Shown: positions 1-9,119 of the stretch, piece by piece
How the letters are laid out: each line of letters begins with the position of its first letter
Numbering within the stretch: the first letter of the stretch is position 1
Source of the DNA: Chitinophagales bacterium
GTDB lineage: Bacteria > Bacteroidota > Bacteroidia > Chitinophagales > JADIYW01
Direction of reading: 5' to 3'
Assembly (NCBI GenBank): GCA_020636535.1
Contig: JACJXT010000011.1
Span: forward strand, 248,001-312,000
Length of the DNA: 64,000 bases
Notes under the pieces: generated by a model
Seen by the model: only the letters and a program-made list of their open reading frames with translations
Told to the model about the DNA's origin: nothing
Database searches by the model: none
Program-made: the position numbers and the translations under genes

Positions 1-337
1 CATAAACACTACTATATTTTAAATACAAGAAAACTGAGTCGATGGTAAAAGGACCTAATGAATCGTTTGGAATTCCAGATGGCATATTTATTTGTAGTGC
101 TAATTTAGCATTGCTTGTACCAAAAATAGCATCGTTAATATATCCCAAGAAATTGAAATTCATTTTGTCTGTTCTAAATGGCGTTTCGCTAACTGTTTTT
201 GTAAATAGCGAGAATGTATCTACGCTAACTACATTTAGCAAATCATCTCCAGGTAGTAAGTTGGCTCCAATATCTTCACTTTTTTTGCAACTGAATGCCA
301 ATAAACTAATCAACAAAATAGCTATAAGTTGTTTCAT
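1..337 (-). CDS. DUF4270-type lipoprotein, N-terminal part (cut by window start)
   Basis: The gene runs leftward from an ATG at 337 and leaves the window after 112 codons. It opens with a lipoprotein signal peptide (hydrophobic residues 3-15, lipobox AFSC with Cys about 16) followed by KKSED, a charged tail typical of surface-exported Bacteroidota lipoproteins. The next stretch, including GANLLPGDD and a Thr-Pro-Phe-Arg-Thr-Asp segment, resembles the start of DUF4270 proteins. Those proteins commonly sit beside the short glycogen synthase and panC in this phylum, as here. It starts 15 bp after the glycogen synthase stop, so the two are probably co-transcribed. The molecular function of the family is unknown to me. 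The lipoprotein call is firm; the family name is inferred from the N-terminus and context. Confidence 0.75.
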   Translation of the reverse strand, partial: MKQLIAILLISLLAFSCKKSEDIGANLLPGDDLLNVVSVDTFSLFTKTVSETPFRTDKMNFNFLGYINDAIFGTSNAKLALQINMPSGIPNDSLGPFTIDSVFLYLKYSSVY

Positions 338-352
338 TTGTAGGTTAACGAT

Positions 353-1162
353 TTAAGATAAAATATTATTATAGAATTCTAGATAATTGCTTTCTAAGTT
401 TAGCTCTTCTTGGTAGTCTAACCAAGGTTTTTTGCTTTTTAGTTTTTTGTATTCTGCCATATTTTCTAGTGTCTCATTTCCCTGTATTATAGCATCAGCA
501 TATTTTATGCCAATTTTATTCAAAGCATTATTGTCTAAATCTTCTAGTAAAGCAATGTCTTTGTCTTTAACTTTGTCGCCAATTTTTACTTTCTCTAAAA
601 ACTTTTTCTTGAATTTTTTCTTAAAAGAATTTTCATAAACAGAATAAACTACCTTGCTATTTTCTAAGATAGGTTCTTTTGCATATTGTGTTTTTAAGAA
701 AAGCGGAATTAAACTGGTCATCCAACCATGACAGTGAATTACTGTTGGAGCCCAACCAAATTTCTTTACTGTTTCCATTAAACCTTTGGCAAAGAAAAGC
801 ATTCTGTCTTCATTGTCATCAAAGAATTTATCGTCTTTATCATTAAATACAAACTTTCTTTTAAAATAATCTTCATTATCTAAAAAGTAAACTTGTATTC
901 TAGAACCAGGAAGCGATGCTACTTTAATAATTAAAGGATGATCATAATCATCTATAATTACATTAATTCCAGATAATCTTACTACTTCGTGTAATCTATT
1001 TCTTCTTTCATTAATAACACCAAATCTTGGCATTAATACTCTAACTTCCCAACCATTGTCATTTGCGTATGGAGCCAATTTGCTAACTACGCTAGACATT
1101 TCTGTCAACGCCAAATATGGATCCATTTCTTGAGTTACATATAATAATCTTTTATTTTCCAT
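353..1162 (-). CDS. short glycogen/starch synthase (GT5 N-terminal domain only)
   Basis: The product has 269 residues and begins MENKRLLYVTQEMDPYLALT, the opening seen in GT5 glycogen synthases, where a K-x-G-G-L sugar-nucleotide motif is expected. Here that motif is replaced (TEMSSVVSKL). An IHCHGWMTSL segment near residue 145 matches the conserved HxHDW region of the N-terminal Rossmann domain. The protein ends where the C-terminal GT-B domain would begin, so it is about half the usual 470-500 residues; this short form is common in Bacteroidota. Catalysis of ADP-glucose transfer is doubtful without the second domain. A TAnnTTTG promoter box lies about 40 bp upstream. It diverges from panC and is followed by the DUF4270-type lipoprotein. 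Confidence 0.8.
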   Translation of the reverse strand: MENKRLLYVTQEMDPYLALTEMSSVVSKLAPYANDNGWEVRVLMPRFGVINERRNRLHEVVRLSGINVIIDDYDHPLIIKVASLPGSRIQVYFLDNEDYFKRKFVFNDKDDKFFDDNEDRMLFFAKGLMETVKKFGWAPTVIHCHGWMTSLIPLFLKTQYAKEPILENSKVVYSVYENSFKKKFKKKFLEKVKIGDKVKDKDIALLEDLDNNALNKIGIKYADAIIQGNETLENMAEYKKLKSKKPWLDYQEELNLESNYLEFYNNILS

Positions 1163-1203
1163 GCTGTCTCCTAATCTTTTATAAGTTTTTTGTTTTGAAA
1201 TGG

Positions 1204-1211
1204 CAAAGATA
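1204..1211 (-). promoter_or_regulatory. Bacteroidota -7 box for glycogen synthase
   Basis: On the minus strand this reads TATCTTTG, an exact match to TAnnTTTG. It lies 42 bp before the ATG of the glycogen synthase, in the 95-bp gap between that gene and the divergent panC. Confidence 0.6.
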
Positions 1212-1257
1212 CGAATTATATGTGTTAATATTGCTTAATAATTTTCAGCTAGTAAAA

Positions 1258-2109
1258 TTGAAAGTATTTAGTAACATAAAAGATTTACAGCAACATCTGC
1301 AAGATTTACAAGTACATTTTATTAAAAAAATAGGATTTGTGCCAACAATGGGTGCTTTGCATGATGGTCATTTGTCATTGATTAGTGCTGCAAAGGAAAA
1401 ATCGGATATTACTGTTTGTAGCATTTTTGTAAATCCAACACAGTTTAATGACAAACAAGATTTTGAAAAATATCCAATCAACATAGATGCTGATTTAGAA
1501 ATGCTACTTGATGCAAAATGTGATGTAGTATTTATTCCTACTGTAGAAGAAATTTATCCTAATGGACTAAATGTTTTTCCTGAAGTAGACTTAGGTTTCT
1601 TAGCAACTACTTTAGAAGCAGCAAAAAGACCTGGACACTACGAAGGTGTTGTTCAAGTAGTAAAACGACTATTGGAAATTGTTCAACCACAACTTTTGTT
1701 TTTAGGTCAGAAAGATTATCAGCAATGTATGGTTATTCAAAAACTAATAGATACTTTTGAAATGCCAATAAGCATTCAGGTTGTAGCAACAGTAAGAGAA
1801 GATGATGGTTTGGCTATGAGTTCAAGAAATGTTCGACTAGATGATACAGAACGACAATTGGCAACCAAACTATCTCAAACTATTTTTGACATCAGAGATA
1901 ATATTACTACGATAGATTTTAAATCGTACCTAAATAATCAAATAGAAGCACTACAACAAAATGAATTGATACAAGTAGACTATTTGATGATAGTGAACGG
2001 CAAAACTTTAGAACCAATTTCAACATATCAACCAGATATTCCTATTACTGTACTTATCGCTGCGTTTGTAGGTAAAATAAGACTCATTGATAATGTAATA
2101 GTTCAATAA
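1258..2109 (+). CDS. panC: pantothenate synthetase
   Basis: This enzyme joins pantoate and beta-alanine with ATP to make pantothenate, the precursor of coenzyme A, in the cytoplasm. The HIGH-type nucleotide-binding motif is seen in PTMGALHDGHLSLI near residue 20, followed by SIFVNPTQFN, the LGQKDYQQ segment, and VREDDGLAMSSRN, which holds the KMSKS-like ATP loop. I place the start at a TTG codon giving 283 residues, the normal family length. The open frame extends 47 codons further upstream, but that part runs back into the divergent gene's coding region and has no homology. No ATG lies near the homologous start. It diverges from the glycogen synthase gene. Confidence 0.93.
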   Translation: MKVFSNIKDLQQHLQDLQVHFIKKIGFVPTMGALHDGHLSLISAAKEKSDITVCSIFVNPTQFNDKQDFEKYPINIDADLEMLLDAKCDVVFIPTVEEIYPNGLNVFPEVDLGFLATTLEAAKRPGHYEGVVQVVKRLLEIVQPQLLFLGQKDYQQCMVIQKLIDTFEMPISIQVVATVREDDGLAMSSRNVRLDDTERQLATKLSQTIFDIRDNITTIDFKSYLNNQIEALQQNELIQVDYLMIVNGKTLEPISTYQPDIPITVLIAAFVGKIRLIDNVIVQ

Positions 2110-2194
2110 CTGTTGTAAAATTATAAGTTCAGAAGATAGGTCTAATTTTATTACAATACTCAACGAATTTCAATAGTTTTATTATCTTTAGTTA

Positions 2195-3622
2195 ATGAAG
2201 CGTCTAGTACAATTTGGTTACTTGTTTGTAGTGGTGCTGTTTTTGTCTCAATGTAAAAAAGACGACAGCAATCTTAGAAAAGCCAATTCTTTTATAGAAG
2301 ACCAAAGTATTATACAAGATCAATACGGAAGACAGCTTATTTTACATGGACTGAATACTTCGAGTTCTGCTAAATCTGACATAGAAAGACAACCTTGGAT
2401 TATTGAATCTGATGTTGAGCGAGAAGCCAATGAATTTGGTTTTAACTTTGTTCGCTATTTAATTTTTTGGGATGCTATTGAACCACAACAAGATTTTTTT
2501 GATGATGCTTATTTAGATAAAGTAGAAGAAAAAGTAAATTGGTACACATCAAGAGGAATGTTCGTAATGCTAGATATGCATCAAGATATTTATTCTATAC
2601 TATTTGGTGGAGATGGTGCACCAGAATGGGCATTACAAACTAACGGACATCCAATTAATAATAATGGCAGTGGTCCTTGGTGGTTGAAAAATATTGATCC
2701 AGCTGTAATTGCAAGTTGGACTAACTTTTGGTCGTATACTAATCATAAATATTTACAAGATCATTATATTATGGCTTGGCAAAAAGTAATGGAACGATTT
2801 AAAAACAATCCATTTGTAATTGGCTACGATTTAATGAACGAACCTTGGGGCGGCGATTTAATTAAAATTTTCATTACTGGCGAATTTGAAAAACAGTAAC
2901 TCACTGCTTTTTATAATAGAATAATTCCTGCATTAAGAACTGTAGAAAATAACAAATATTTTTTCTTTGAACCAACACCAGCACCAGTTACTCTTGGTGC
3001 AGCTTCGAATCTTCAAACAATAAATGATGCAAGAGCTGGAAACAAAAAATTGGTATATGCACCACATTGTTATCCTGTGAGTTTGCATGAAGGCAATGAC
3101 TACAATACTGGTGACCAACAAAATTTAAAAGACTGGAACACGCAAAGGCAAAAAGATGTTCAAACACATGGCAATATTCCTTTATTGTGTGGTGAGTTTG
3201 GTGTGTCGCCAAATGCATTAGGTTTTGATGAATATTTAACTGATGTTTTAGCTATGTTTGATAGTCATCAATGGAATTGGGCTTATTGGAGTAATGACAA
3301 AGGTGGTTGGAGTCCTTTAGATGAAAATAGAAATGAAACACCAATTGTAGAACATTTAATTAGAGTATATCCAAAAGCTGTAGCAGGAAAAATTGAGTCG
3401 TTTAACTACAATCCAACTCAAAAAATATTTACTTTATCGTATACGAATTATACAAATATAAATAAACCTACAGAAATTTTTATACCAAAAAGATTCTTTC
3501 CAAATGGATATGACTTAGAAATAGTAAAAGGAAATATTAAAAACACATCGTATAATGAAAGCAATCAAACTTTATTGATTGATGCTGACGAATATGAAAC
3601 AATTGAATTAATAATAAAATAA
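2195..3622 (+). pseudogene. endoglycoceramidase-like GH5 lipoprotein interrupted by an in-frame TAA
   Basis: Reading one frame throughout gives a 475-position protein with a single TAA at codon 235 (2897-2899). The first part has a lipoprotein signal (Cys20, then KKDD), the GH5 segments LDMHQD near 127 and YDLMNEPWGG with the acid/base Glu216. Past the stop the same frame continues as LTAFYNRIIPALR, then FFEPTPAP and LLCGEFG with the nucleophile Glu334, and a C-terminal beta domain. Neither half alone would hold both catalytic glutamates, so the gene is inactive unless the stop is read through, suppressed, or a sequencing error. Endoglycoceramidases cut the glycan from glycosphingolipids. The next gene, 9 bp on, is a sphingomyelinase-like lipoprotein, which supports a sphingolipid role. 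Family assignment is by motif; the exact substrate is inferred. Confidence 0.8.
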
Positions 3623-3631
3623 ATAGTTTAA

Positions 3632-4507
3632 ATGAAAAAATATATTTATTTACTTGGAACTTTACTAGCATTAAATGCCTGTAAAAAAGAGAGCCGACCA
3701 GAAAATGAAGGTGAGTTTACTATACTAACTTACAATATTGCTGGTTTGCCTCAAGGATTTAATGATGACCAATTTCCAGTGAAACATACACCATTAATTA
3801 GTCCGTTAATTAACGATTATGATATTGTACAAGTACAAGAAGATTTTTGTTATCACGATAAATTACTACAAGGCGACAAGCATCCGTATAGAACTGTAAC
3901 TTCTGGTTGTGTACCATTTGGTAGTGGTTTAAATACACTGTCTAACTTTCCAATACTAGGAATTAATAGAGCAAGTTGGAGTGCTTGTACTGGTGCTGAT
4001 TGTTTAACACCAAAAGGTTTTACTTATAGCAAAATAAAATTATCTAATGATGTAGTGATAGACTGCTACAACTTACATGCTAATGCTGGAAAATCTGATG
4101 AGTCGTTTGAAGCAAGAAAAGTTGGCTTTGTTCAGCTAATGAATTTCATCAACAATAATTCTACAGGAAATGCCATAATAATTTGTGGTGATTTTAATAG
4201 CAGATATACTAGACCACAAGATACTTTGGAAATCTTCCTAAACAATGGTTTTGAAGACACTTGGTTAGAATTGGTAAGAAACGATAGTGTTCCTGCATTT
4301 GGTGATGATTTACGAAACTGTGATATTGGTGTAAATAATTTTGATTGTGAGAAGCTAGATAAAATCTTTTATAAAAATAACGACAAAATACAACTAACAC
4401 CAATTTCTATTTCTTTAGATGATGCTCGATATTACGACAATGAAGGTATGCCATTGTCAGACCACGAACCAGTTGTAGTAAAGTTTAAGTTTAAATTGAT
4501 AGAGTAG
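3632..4507 (+). CDS. neutral sphingomyelinase-like phosphodiesterase lipoprotein (EEP superfamily)
   Basis: The 291-residue product starts with a lipoprotein signal (LNAC, Cys17, then KKES). It then shows the endonuclease/exonuclease/phosphatase fold: LTYNIAGLP near 33, the metal-binding Glu in VQVQEDF, the CGDFNSRYT segment (Asp and Asn) near 190, and a terminal SDHEPVVV with the catalytic Asp-His pair. The order and spacing fit secreted sphingomyelin phosphodiesterases better than DNA nucleases, and the lipid anchor places it on the cell envelope. It follows the GH5 endoglycoceramidase-like gene by 9 bp, so the two are likely co-transcribed. A role in cleaving sphingolipid head groups is inferred; a nuclease or inositol-phosphatase activity cannot be excluded. 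Confidence 0.75.
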   Translation: MKKYIYLLGTLLALNACKKESRPENEGEFTILTYNIAGLPQGFNDDQFPVKHTPLISPLINDYDIVQVQEDFCYHDKLLQGDKHPYRTVTSGCVPFGSGLNTLSNFPILGINRASWSACTGADCLTPKGFTYSKIKLSNDVVIDCYNLHANAGKSDESFEARKVGFVQLMNFINNNSTGNAIIICGDFNSRYTRPQDTLEIFLNNGFEDTWLELVRNDSVPAFGDDLRNCDIGVNNFDCEKLDKIFYKNNDKIQLTPISISLDDARYYDNEGMPLSDHEPVVVKFKFKLIE

Positions 4508-4541
4508 AAATTAAAATATATTGATAATAATAATTTTATAA

Positions 4542-5819
4542 TTATCTACCAACCATTCTTGCTTCGCTGTCTAGTTTTAGACATGTAGCAATCATAAAAG
4601 AAAATGAGAGTAAAGATGAACCTCCATAACTTACAAATGGTAATGGAATTCCAATTACAGGCAATAATCCAATCGTCATACCTAAATTAATAGTAACATG
4701 TGTAAATATTATAGCTACGACCGAATAAATATAGACTCGCCCATATGGTGTTCGCTGTCGTTCTGCAATTCTAAGCAATTGTAATAACATCGTAACATAT
4801 AAACCTATAAGTACTATTGAACCAATAAAACCCCATTCTTCGCCAATGGCAGAAAAGATAAAATCGGTGTTGGTTTCTGGTACATAATTGTATCTAGTTT
4901 GAGTTCCATTTAAATAACCTTTACCAAAAAATCCACCAGAACCAATTGCTATTTTTGACTGATTGAGATTATAAGCAATGCCTCTCTTTGCTTCTTTAGA
5001 TAATTCTTGACCTAGTATTACATTTATTCTATCTCTTTGATGTTTTTGTAGTACATTATTAAACATATAATTTACCGAAAAAGAATAGATGATAGAACCA
5101 ATCATAATTGCAGCAAATAATCTAGAACCAGCTTTATTTTTTCTAAAATAATAAATAAAGAAAGCTCCAAATGCAATGATTAATGACATTAATATAAATT
5201 TATTAAGTATTAATGATAATACTGAAACTAAAATCATATATAATCCAAAATAAATAATTCCGTCTGGCAATCCTTCTCTATTTAATACAAAAACAAAGGC
5301 AAGAAACACTATAGCAGAACCAGCATCACCTTGTGCTAAAACCATTAGCAAAGGAAAACCAATAATAGCAAAAGGAATGAGTTGCTCTTTTAGCGTTCTG
5401 AATTTTATACTTGGGTTATCAAAATATTTTGCTAGTGCCATTGCTGTTGCAAACTTAGCAAACTCAGAAGGTTGTAATTTAAAGAAACCTAAATCTATCC
5501 AACTTTGAGCTCCATTTGTAACGCTACCAATTACAAATACTAGCAACAATAAAAACATCATTACACCATAAATTGGATAAGATAAGAATTGTAATAATTT
5601 TCTATCTAAACCTAAAACAGTAATAAACATTAAAGCAGAAACACCAGCCCAAAGTACTTGCTTCATATAAGTATGTTTCATACTAAAGAAACTTTCGGTA
5701 ATGTTGTAGCCAGTATACTCTGTAGCAAATACAGACAAAATTCCTATAATAACAAGAAGTATATAACAAAACAATACTGTCTTATCTATTGGATCATATG
5801 GTTTTTTATATTGACTCAA
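4542..5819 (-). CDS. rodA: rod-shape SEDS glycosyltransferase RodA
   Basis: RodA polymerises lipid II into glycan strands during cell elongation, working in the inner membrane with PBP2. The 425-residue protein has about ten membrane segments. It shows the SEDS signatures IDLGFFKLQPSEFAKFATA near residue 110 and, toward the end, NTDFIFSAIGEEWGF and GIPLPFVSYGGSSLL. The start is a TTG (5817-5819) that overlaps the PBP2 stop in the string TTGA, indicating translational coupling. It is the last gene of the leftward mre-PBP2-rodA block. Confidence 0.95.
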   Translation of the reverse strand: MSQYKKPYDPIDKTVLFCYILLVIIGILSVFATEYTGYNITESFFSMKHTYMKQVLWAGVSALMFITVLGLDRKLLQFLSYPIYGVMMFLLLLVFVIGSVTNGAQSWIDLGFFKLQPSEFAKFATAMALAKYFDNPSIKFRTLKEQLIPFAIIGFPLLMVLAQGDAGSAIVFLAFVFVLNREGLPDGIIYFGLYMILVSVLSLILNKFILMSLIIAFGAFFIYYFRKNKAGSRLFAAIMIGSIIYSFSVNYMFNNVLQKHQRDRINVILGQELSKEAKRGIAYNLNQSKIAIGSGGFFGKGYLNGTQTRYNYVPETNTDFIFSAIGEEWGFIGSIVLIGLYVTMLLQLLRIAERQRTPYGRVYIYSVVAIIFTHVTINLGMTIGLLPVIGIPLPFVSYGGSSLLSFSFMIATCLKLDSEARMVGR

Positions 5820-7777
5820 TTGTTATTTTTTGAATTATTGATAGAATCTTGAACTTTCTTTTTTTGTAGTAAAATAGAATCTTGAATTCTTTTTTTATTA
5901 CTGATAGAATCTCTAACTTGTTTTGCTCGCAATGGATCTCCTATAGTATCATAATATACTTTTCTATCAATTAAATCGGCATTAAACATTTTCTTTTCTA
6001 GTGGAATTCTTTTCTTAGCAATGGTATCATTTAAATATTTTTCTACCATTAAAGATGCAATTGGAGCAGCATAGGTAGCACCAAATCCTGCATTTTCTAC
6101 AAAAACAGCAATGGCAATTTTAGGATTATCTTTAGGTGCAAAACCAGCAAAAACAGAGTGATCTTTTCCATGTGGATTTTCGGCAGTACCAGTTTTTCCA
6201 CAAAAAATAATATCTGGAATTTGAGCTATTCTTGCAGTTCCTTGTTTTACTACTTTTTCTAATCCATCAATAATATATTTGAAATATGCTTTATTAATAC
6301 CTACGCTTACTTTTTCTTTCTTAGGTTTTACTGCTTTTTTATCTTTCACTAAATACCTTGCAACAGTTGGTGTGTAGTAATATCCTTCATTAGCTATAGT
6401 TGCCATAGCATTGGCAATTTGCAAAGGTGTTGCTAAAATTTCTCCTTGACCAATAGCATTTGAAATAATACTAGCAGCTCTCCATTTGCTTTTTCCAAAA
6501 ATTTTATCGTAGTACTGTACTGTTGGTAAATTACCTGATTTTTCACCATATAAATCAATTCCTAATTTATGACCATAGCCAAACTGGTACATATAATCCC
6601 ACCATTTTTGATAACCTACTTGTGGTGAAGCATAAATGGAATCCATAATTAAATCGTTGTATACTTTACAAAAGTAAGAATTACAGGAATGTTGAAGTGC
6701 TGTTTGTACATCAGGAATTGCGTGAGAGCCATGGCATTTTACCACATGATTTCCTACTCTGTAACCTCCTGGACAAAACCAATTCCAGTCCCAAGGATGT
6801 GTACCATCTTGCAACATTACCAATGCTGCTGCTGCCTTAAATGTAGAACCTGGTGGATATTGTGCGTAAATTGGTCGATTGAGTAATGGCTTATACTCAT
6901 CTCTAAATAATATATTAAAATTATGCTGACGATATCTGCCTGTTAATAAATTTGGATCGAAACCTGGACTACTAATATATGCTAGAATTTCTCCTGTACT
7001 AGGTTCTATTGCTACTACAGAACCTACTTTTCCTTCCATTAATTTTTCGCCATAAGCTTGAAGTTCTGCATCAATACCTGTAACTAAATCCCAACCTGCT
7101 TCAGCTTTTTTATCATCTTTACCATCTTTGTATTTCCCTTTGTAGCTGTTTTTCACATCAACCATAACAAAGTTAAATCCTTTTTCACCACGCAATCTAT
7201 CATCATAAAAACTTTCTAGACCAGTTTTTCCTTTATAGTCGCCCATTTCGTAGTAGCCATTAGAGCTTTCAATGTCATTATCATTCACCTCACTTAAATA
7301 ACCTAGCATTGCTGCACCACCATGATATGGATAAGCACGAACTGTTCTTGTTTGAACAGACAATGAAGGAAACATAAACAAGTACTCTTGGAATTTTGCA
7401 TATGTTGCTTGGTCTATCAACTTAAATAAAGGTGTAGGTTTATTGGGTGTAGTAACTGAAATTTCTTCTAGTCGTTTTTTAACATAGTCGATATCTGCAT
7501 TTAGTAATTGGCATAATTTTGCAGTGTCTAAATTTTCAGTAATATTTAGTTGAATTAATATATCATAAACTGCATTATTATATACTAGTACTTTTCCATC
7601 TCTATCTAAAATTAAACCTCTTGATGGATGTATTACTATTTTTTTTATAACATTATCTTTAGATTTTAGCTTGTAAATAGGACTTAATACTTGTAGTATA
7701 AATAGTTTTATGACCAATATTGCTGCAACAATAATTATTGCTTTTGCTAATAAACCGCTGTCGTTGCCTTGTCTCAT
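5816..7777 (-). CDS. mrdA: penicillin-binding protein 2 (elongasome transpeptidase)
   Basis: This is the class B transpeptidase that cross-links peptidoglycan made by RodA. The 653-residue protein has one N-terminal membrane segment (about 10-32), a dimerisation domain, and a C-terminal transpeptidase domain. The three active-site motifs are intact: SxxK at Ser311-Lys314, SxN at Ser364-Asn366, and KTG at 528-530. The last 35 or so residues form a charged tail in which D-S-I followed by lysines recurs about every 11 residues; I do not know its function. It overlaps rodA by 4 bp and lies 3 bp downstream of mreD. Confidence 0.95.
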   Translation of the reverse strand: MRQGNDSGLLAKAIIIVAAILVIKLFILQVLSPIYKLKSKDNVIKKIVIHPSRGLILDRDGKVLVYNNAVYDILIQLNITENLDTAKLCQLLNADIDYVKKRLEEISVTTPNKPTPLFKLIDQATYAKFQEYLFMFPSLSVQTRTVRAYPYHGGAAMLGYLSEVNDNDIESSNGYYEMGDYKGKTGLESFYDDRLRGEKGFNFVMVDVKNSYKGKYKDGKDDKKAEAGWDLVTGIDAELQAYGEKLMEGKVGSVVAIEPSTGEILAYISSPGFDPNLLTGRYRQHNFNILFRDEYKPLLNRPIYAQYPPGSTFKAAAALVMLQDGTHPWDWNWFCPGGYRVGNHVVKCHGSHAIPDVQTALQHSCNSYFCKVYNDLIMDSIYASPQVGYQKWWDYMYQFGYGHKLGIDLYGEKSGNLPTVQYYDKIFGKSKWRAASIISNAIGQGEILATPLQIANAMATIANEGYYYTPTVARYLVKDKKAVKPKKEKVSVGINKAYFKYIIDGLEKVVKQGTARIAQIPDIIFCGKTGTAENPHGKDHSVFAGFAPKDNPKIAIAVFVENAGFGATYAAPIASLMVEKYLNDTIAKKRIPLEKKMFNADLIDRKVYYDTIGDPLRAKQVRDSISNKKRIQDSILLQKKKVQDSINNSKNNN

Positions 7778-7780
7778 TTA

Positions 7781-8296
7781 CTACACCTCGTTTGATTTGA
7801 AGAATGAAAGTGTAAGTAGCCACATTAGTATTAATGAACTTGCTAAACTTAATACAAATTTTAGTAATGTGTGTAAGAAATGATGAAAAGAAAAGACTTC
7901 TAGAAAGAAGAATGCAAAATGATGTATAAAGAAACAAATTAGTGTATAGTAAAAGAACCAAGCATATCCTTGTTGTTTTACATTAGGTACATCTAGTTTG
8001 TCCCAACCTGATTTTGGTTGAAAGTTATCTAAAATAAAACTTCTAGAATAAGCCATGAGTGTTAAACTAGCTGTGTGTAAGCCACTAGTATTACTTAACC
8101 AATCTACTATAAAGCCAACAACAAAACCAATTACAACAACTAATGCTTTTGGTGTAGCCATTGGTAGTAATAATATTGCCAATGGATAAATCATGATATA
8201 AAATCGGTTGATTGGTAATACATTTAACAAGGTTACTTGTAATAAAACCAAGAACAATACTCTAATTATATTTGTAAATATAAATTTATAATTCAT
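7781..8296 (-). CDS. mreD: rod shape-determining membrane protein MreD
   Basis: The 171-residue hydrophobic protein has about five membrane segments and no soluble domain, with RFYIMIYPLAILLLP and GFIVDWLSNTSGLHTA matching the MreD family. MreD links MreC to the elongation complex in the inner membrane. It overlaps mreC by 11 bp and precedes the PBP2 gene, the classical mreBCD-mrdAB order. MreD is poorly conserved, so the call relies partly on position. Confidence 0.88.
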   Translation of the reverse strand: MNYKFIFTNIIRVLFLVLLQVTLLNVLPINRFYIMIYPLAILLLPMATPKALVVVIGFVVGFIVDWLSNTSGLHTASLTLMAYSRSFILDNFQPKSGWDKLDVPNVKQQGYAWFFYYTLICFFIHHFAFFFLEVFSFHHFLHTLLKFVLSLASSLILMWLLTLSFFKSNEV

Positions 8297-9116
8297 TGTT
8301 CTGTATATTGTGTAATTGTTGTAACTCTTCTTTTTGTTTATTAACTACAACATATACATAGCCAATTATGTTTATGGAGTTGGTTAGTTTTACATTACAG
8401 ATAAAAAAACTTGATGTTGGATCTGGTTCTACTTTTTGAACAATAGCTACTGGAAAATCTGGTGGAAATATAGCTGAATAACCTGTCGTAACTATAGTAT
8501 CGTTTGGTTTTACTGGAAGTGTTTTACTTAATTCTAGTACTTGTAATTTAAAAGGATCAACACCATTCCAAGTTAAGCTACCTAATGCATTTGATTTTTG
8601 ATGTTTAATACCAATTGGCGTATTGGTACTAATTACAGAACGCACCAAGGCAAAATTATTAGTAACATTAGTAACAATACCTACTACACCATTAGAGCTC
8701 ACTACACCTTCTCCTTTTTGAATGCCGTCTTTTTTTCCTTTGTTAATTGTAATATAATTAACTTGTTTATTAATAGAATTATCAATTATTTTAGCAGGAA
8801 TATAGTCAAACACATATTCTTCTGAAGCCAAAGGCATAGTAGAATCTATAATTGGATATATATTTTGGTGTTTTATTTGTTTCCGAAGTTCAATATTTTC
8901 TTGTTGTAATATTTTATTATTTTTTCCTGCGTTTAAAAATTGTACAACAGCATTGTTTAACGAAACAAATTTTGCAGCAACACCATTGGCTGTATTCAAC
9001 ATTTTTACTTCTTGATATTGATTGCTTTTGTATATTAAACTTAAACTAATTATTTCTAGTATAATAAATATTATAAGTGTATGAAATCGGTTTATTAGAT
9101 AATATATAGTTCGCAT
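8286..9116 (-). CDS. mreC: rod shape-determining protein MreC
   Basis: The 276-residue protein has one N-terminal membrane segment (about 12-30), a coiled-coil stretch near 65-90 (KILQQENIELRKQIK), and the periplasmic beta domain with YITINKGKKDGIQKGEGVVSS, the best-conserved MreC segment. It bridges cytoplasmic MreB and periplasmic PBP2. It starts 3 bp after mreB and overlaps mreD. Confidence 0.93.
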   Translation of the reverse strand: MRTIYYLINRFHTLIIFIILEIISLSLIYKSNQYQEVKMLNTANGVAAKFVSLNNAVVQFLNAGKNNKILQQENIELRKQIKHQNIYPIIDSTMPLASEEYVFDYIPAKIIDNSINKQVNYITINKGKKDGIQKGEGVVSSNGVVGIVTNVTNNFALVRSVISTNTPIGIKHQKSNALGSLTWNGVDPFKLQVLELSKTLPVKPNDTIVTTGYSAIFPPDFPVAIVQKVEPDPTSSFFICNVKLTNSINIIGYVYVVVNKQKEELQQLHNIQNNEL

Positions 9117-9119
9117 TGA

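Noticed and set aside
1117..1257. ATG start for panC 141 bp upstream
   Set aside because: It lies within the divergent glycogen synthase coding region and upstream of both promoters; homology begins at the TTG at 1258.
2897..2899. Selenocysteine or pyrrolysine recoding in the GH5 gene
   Set aside because: The codon is TAA, which is not used for either amino acid, and TAA ends most other genes in the window.
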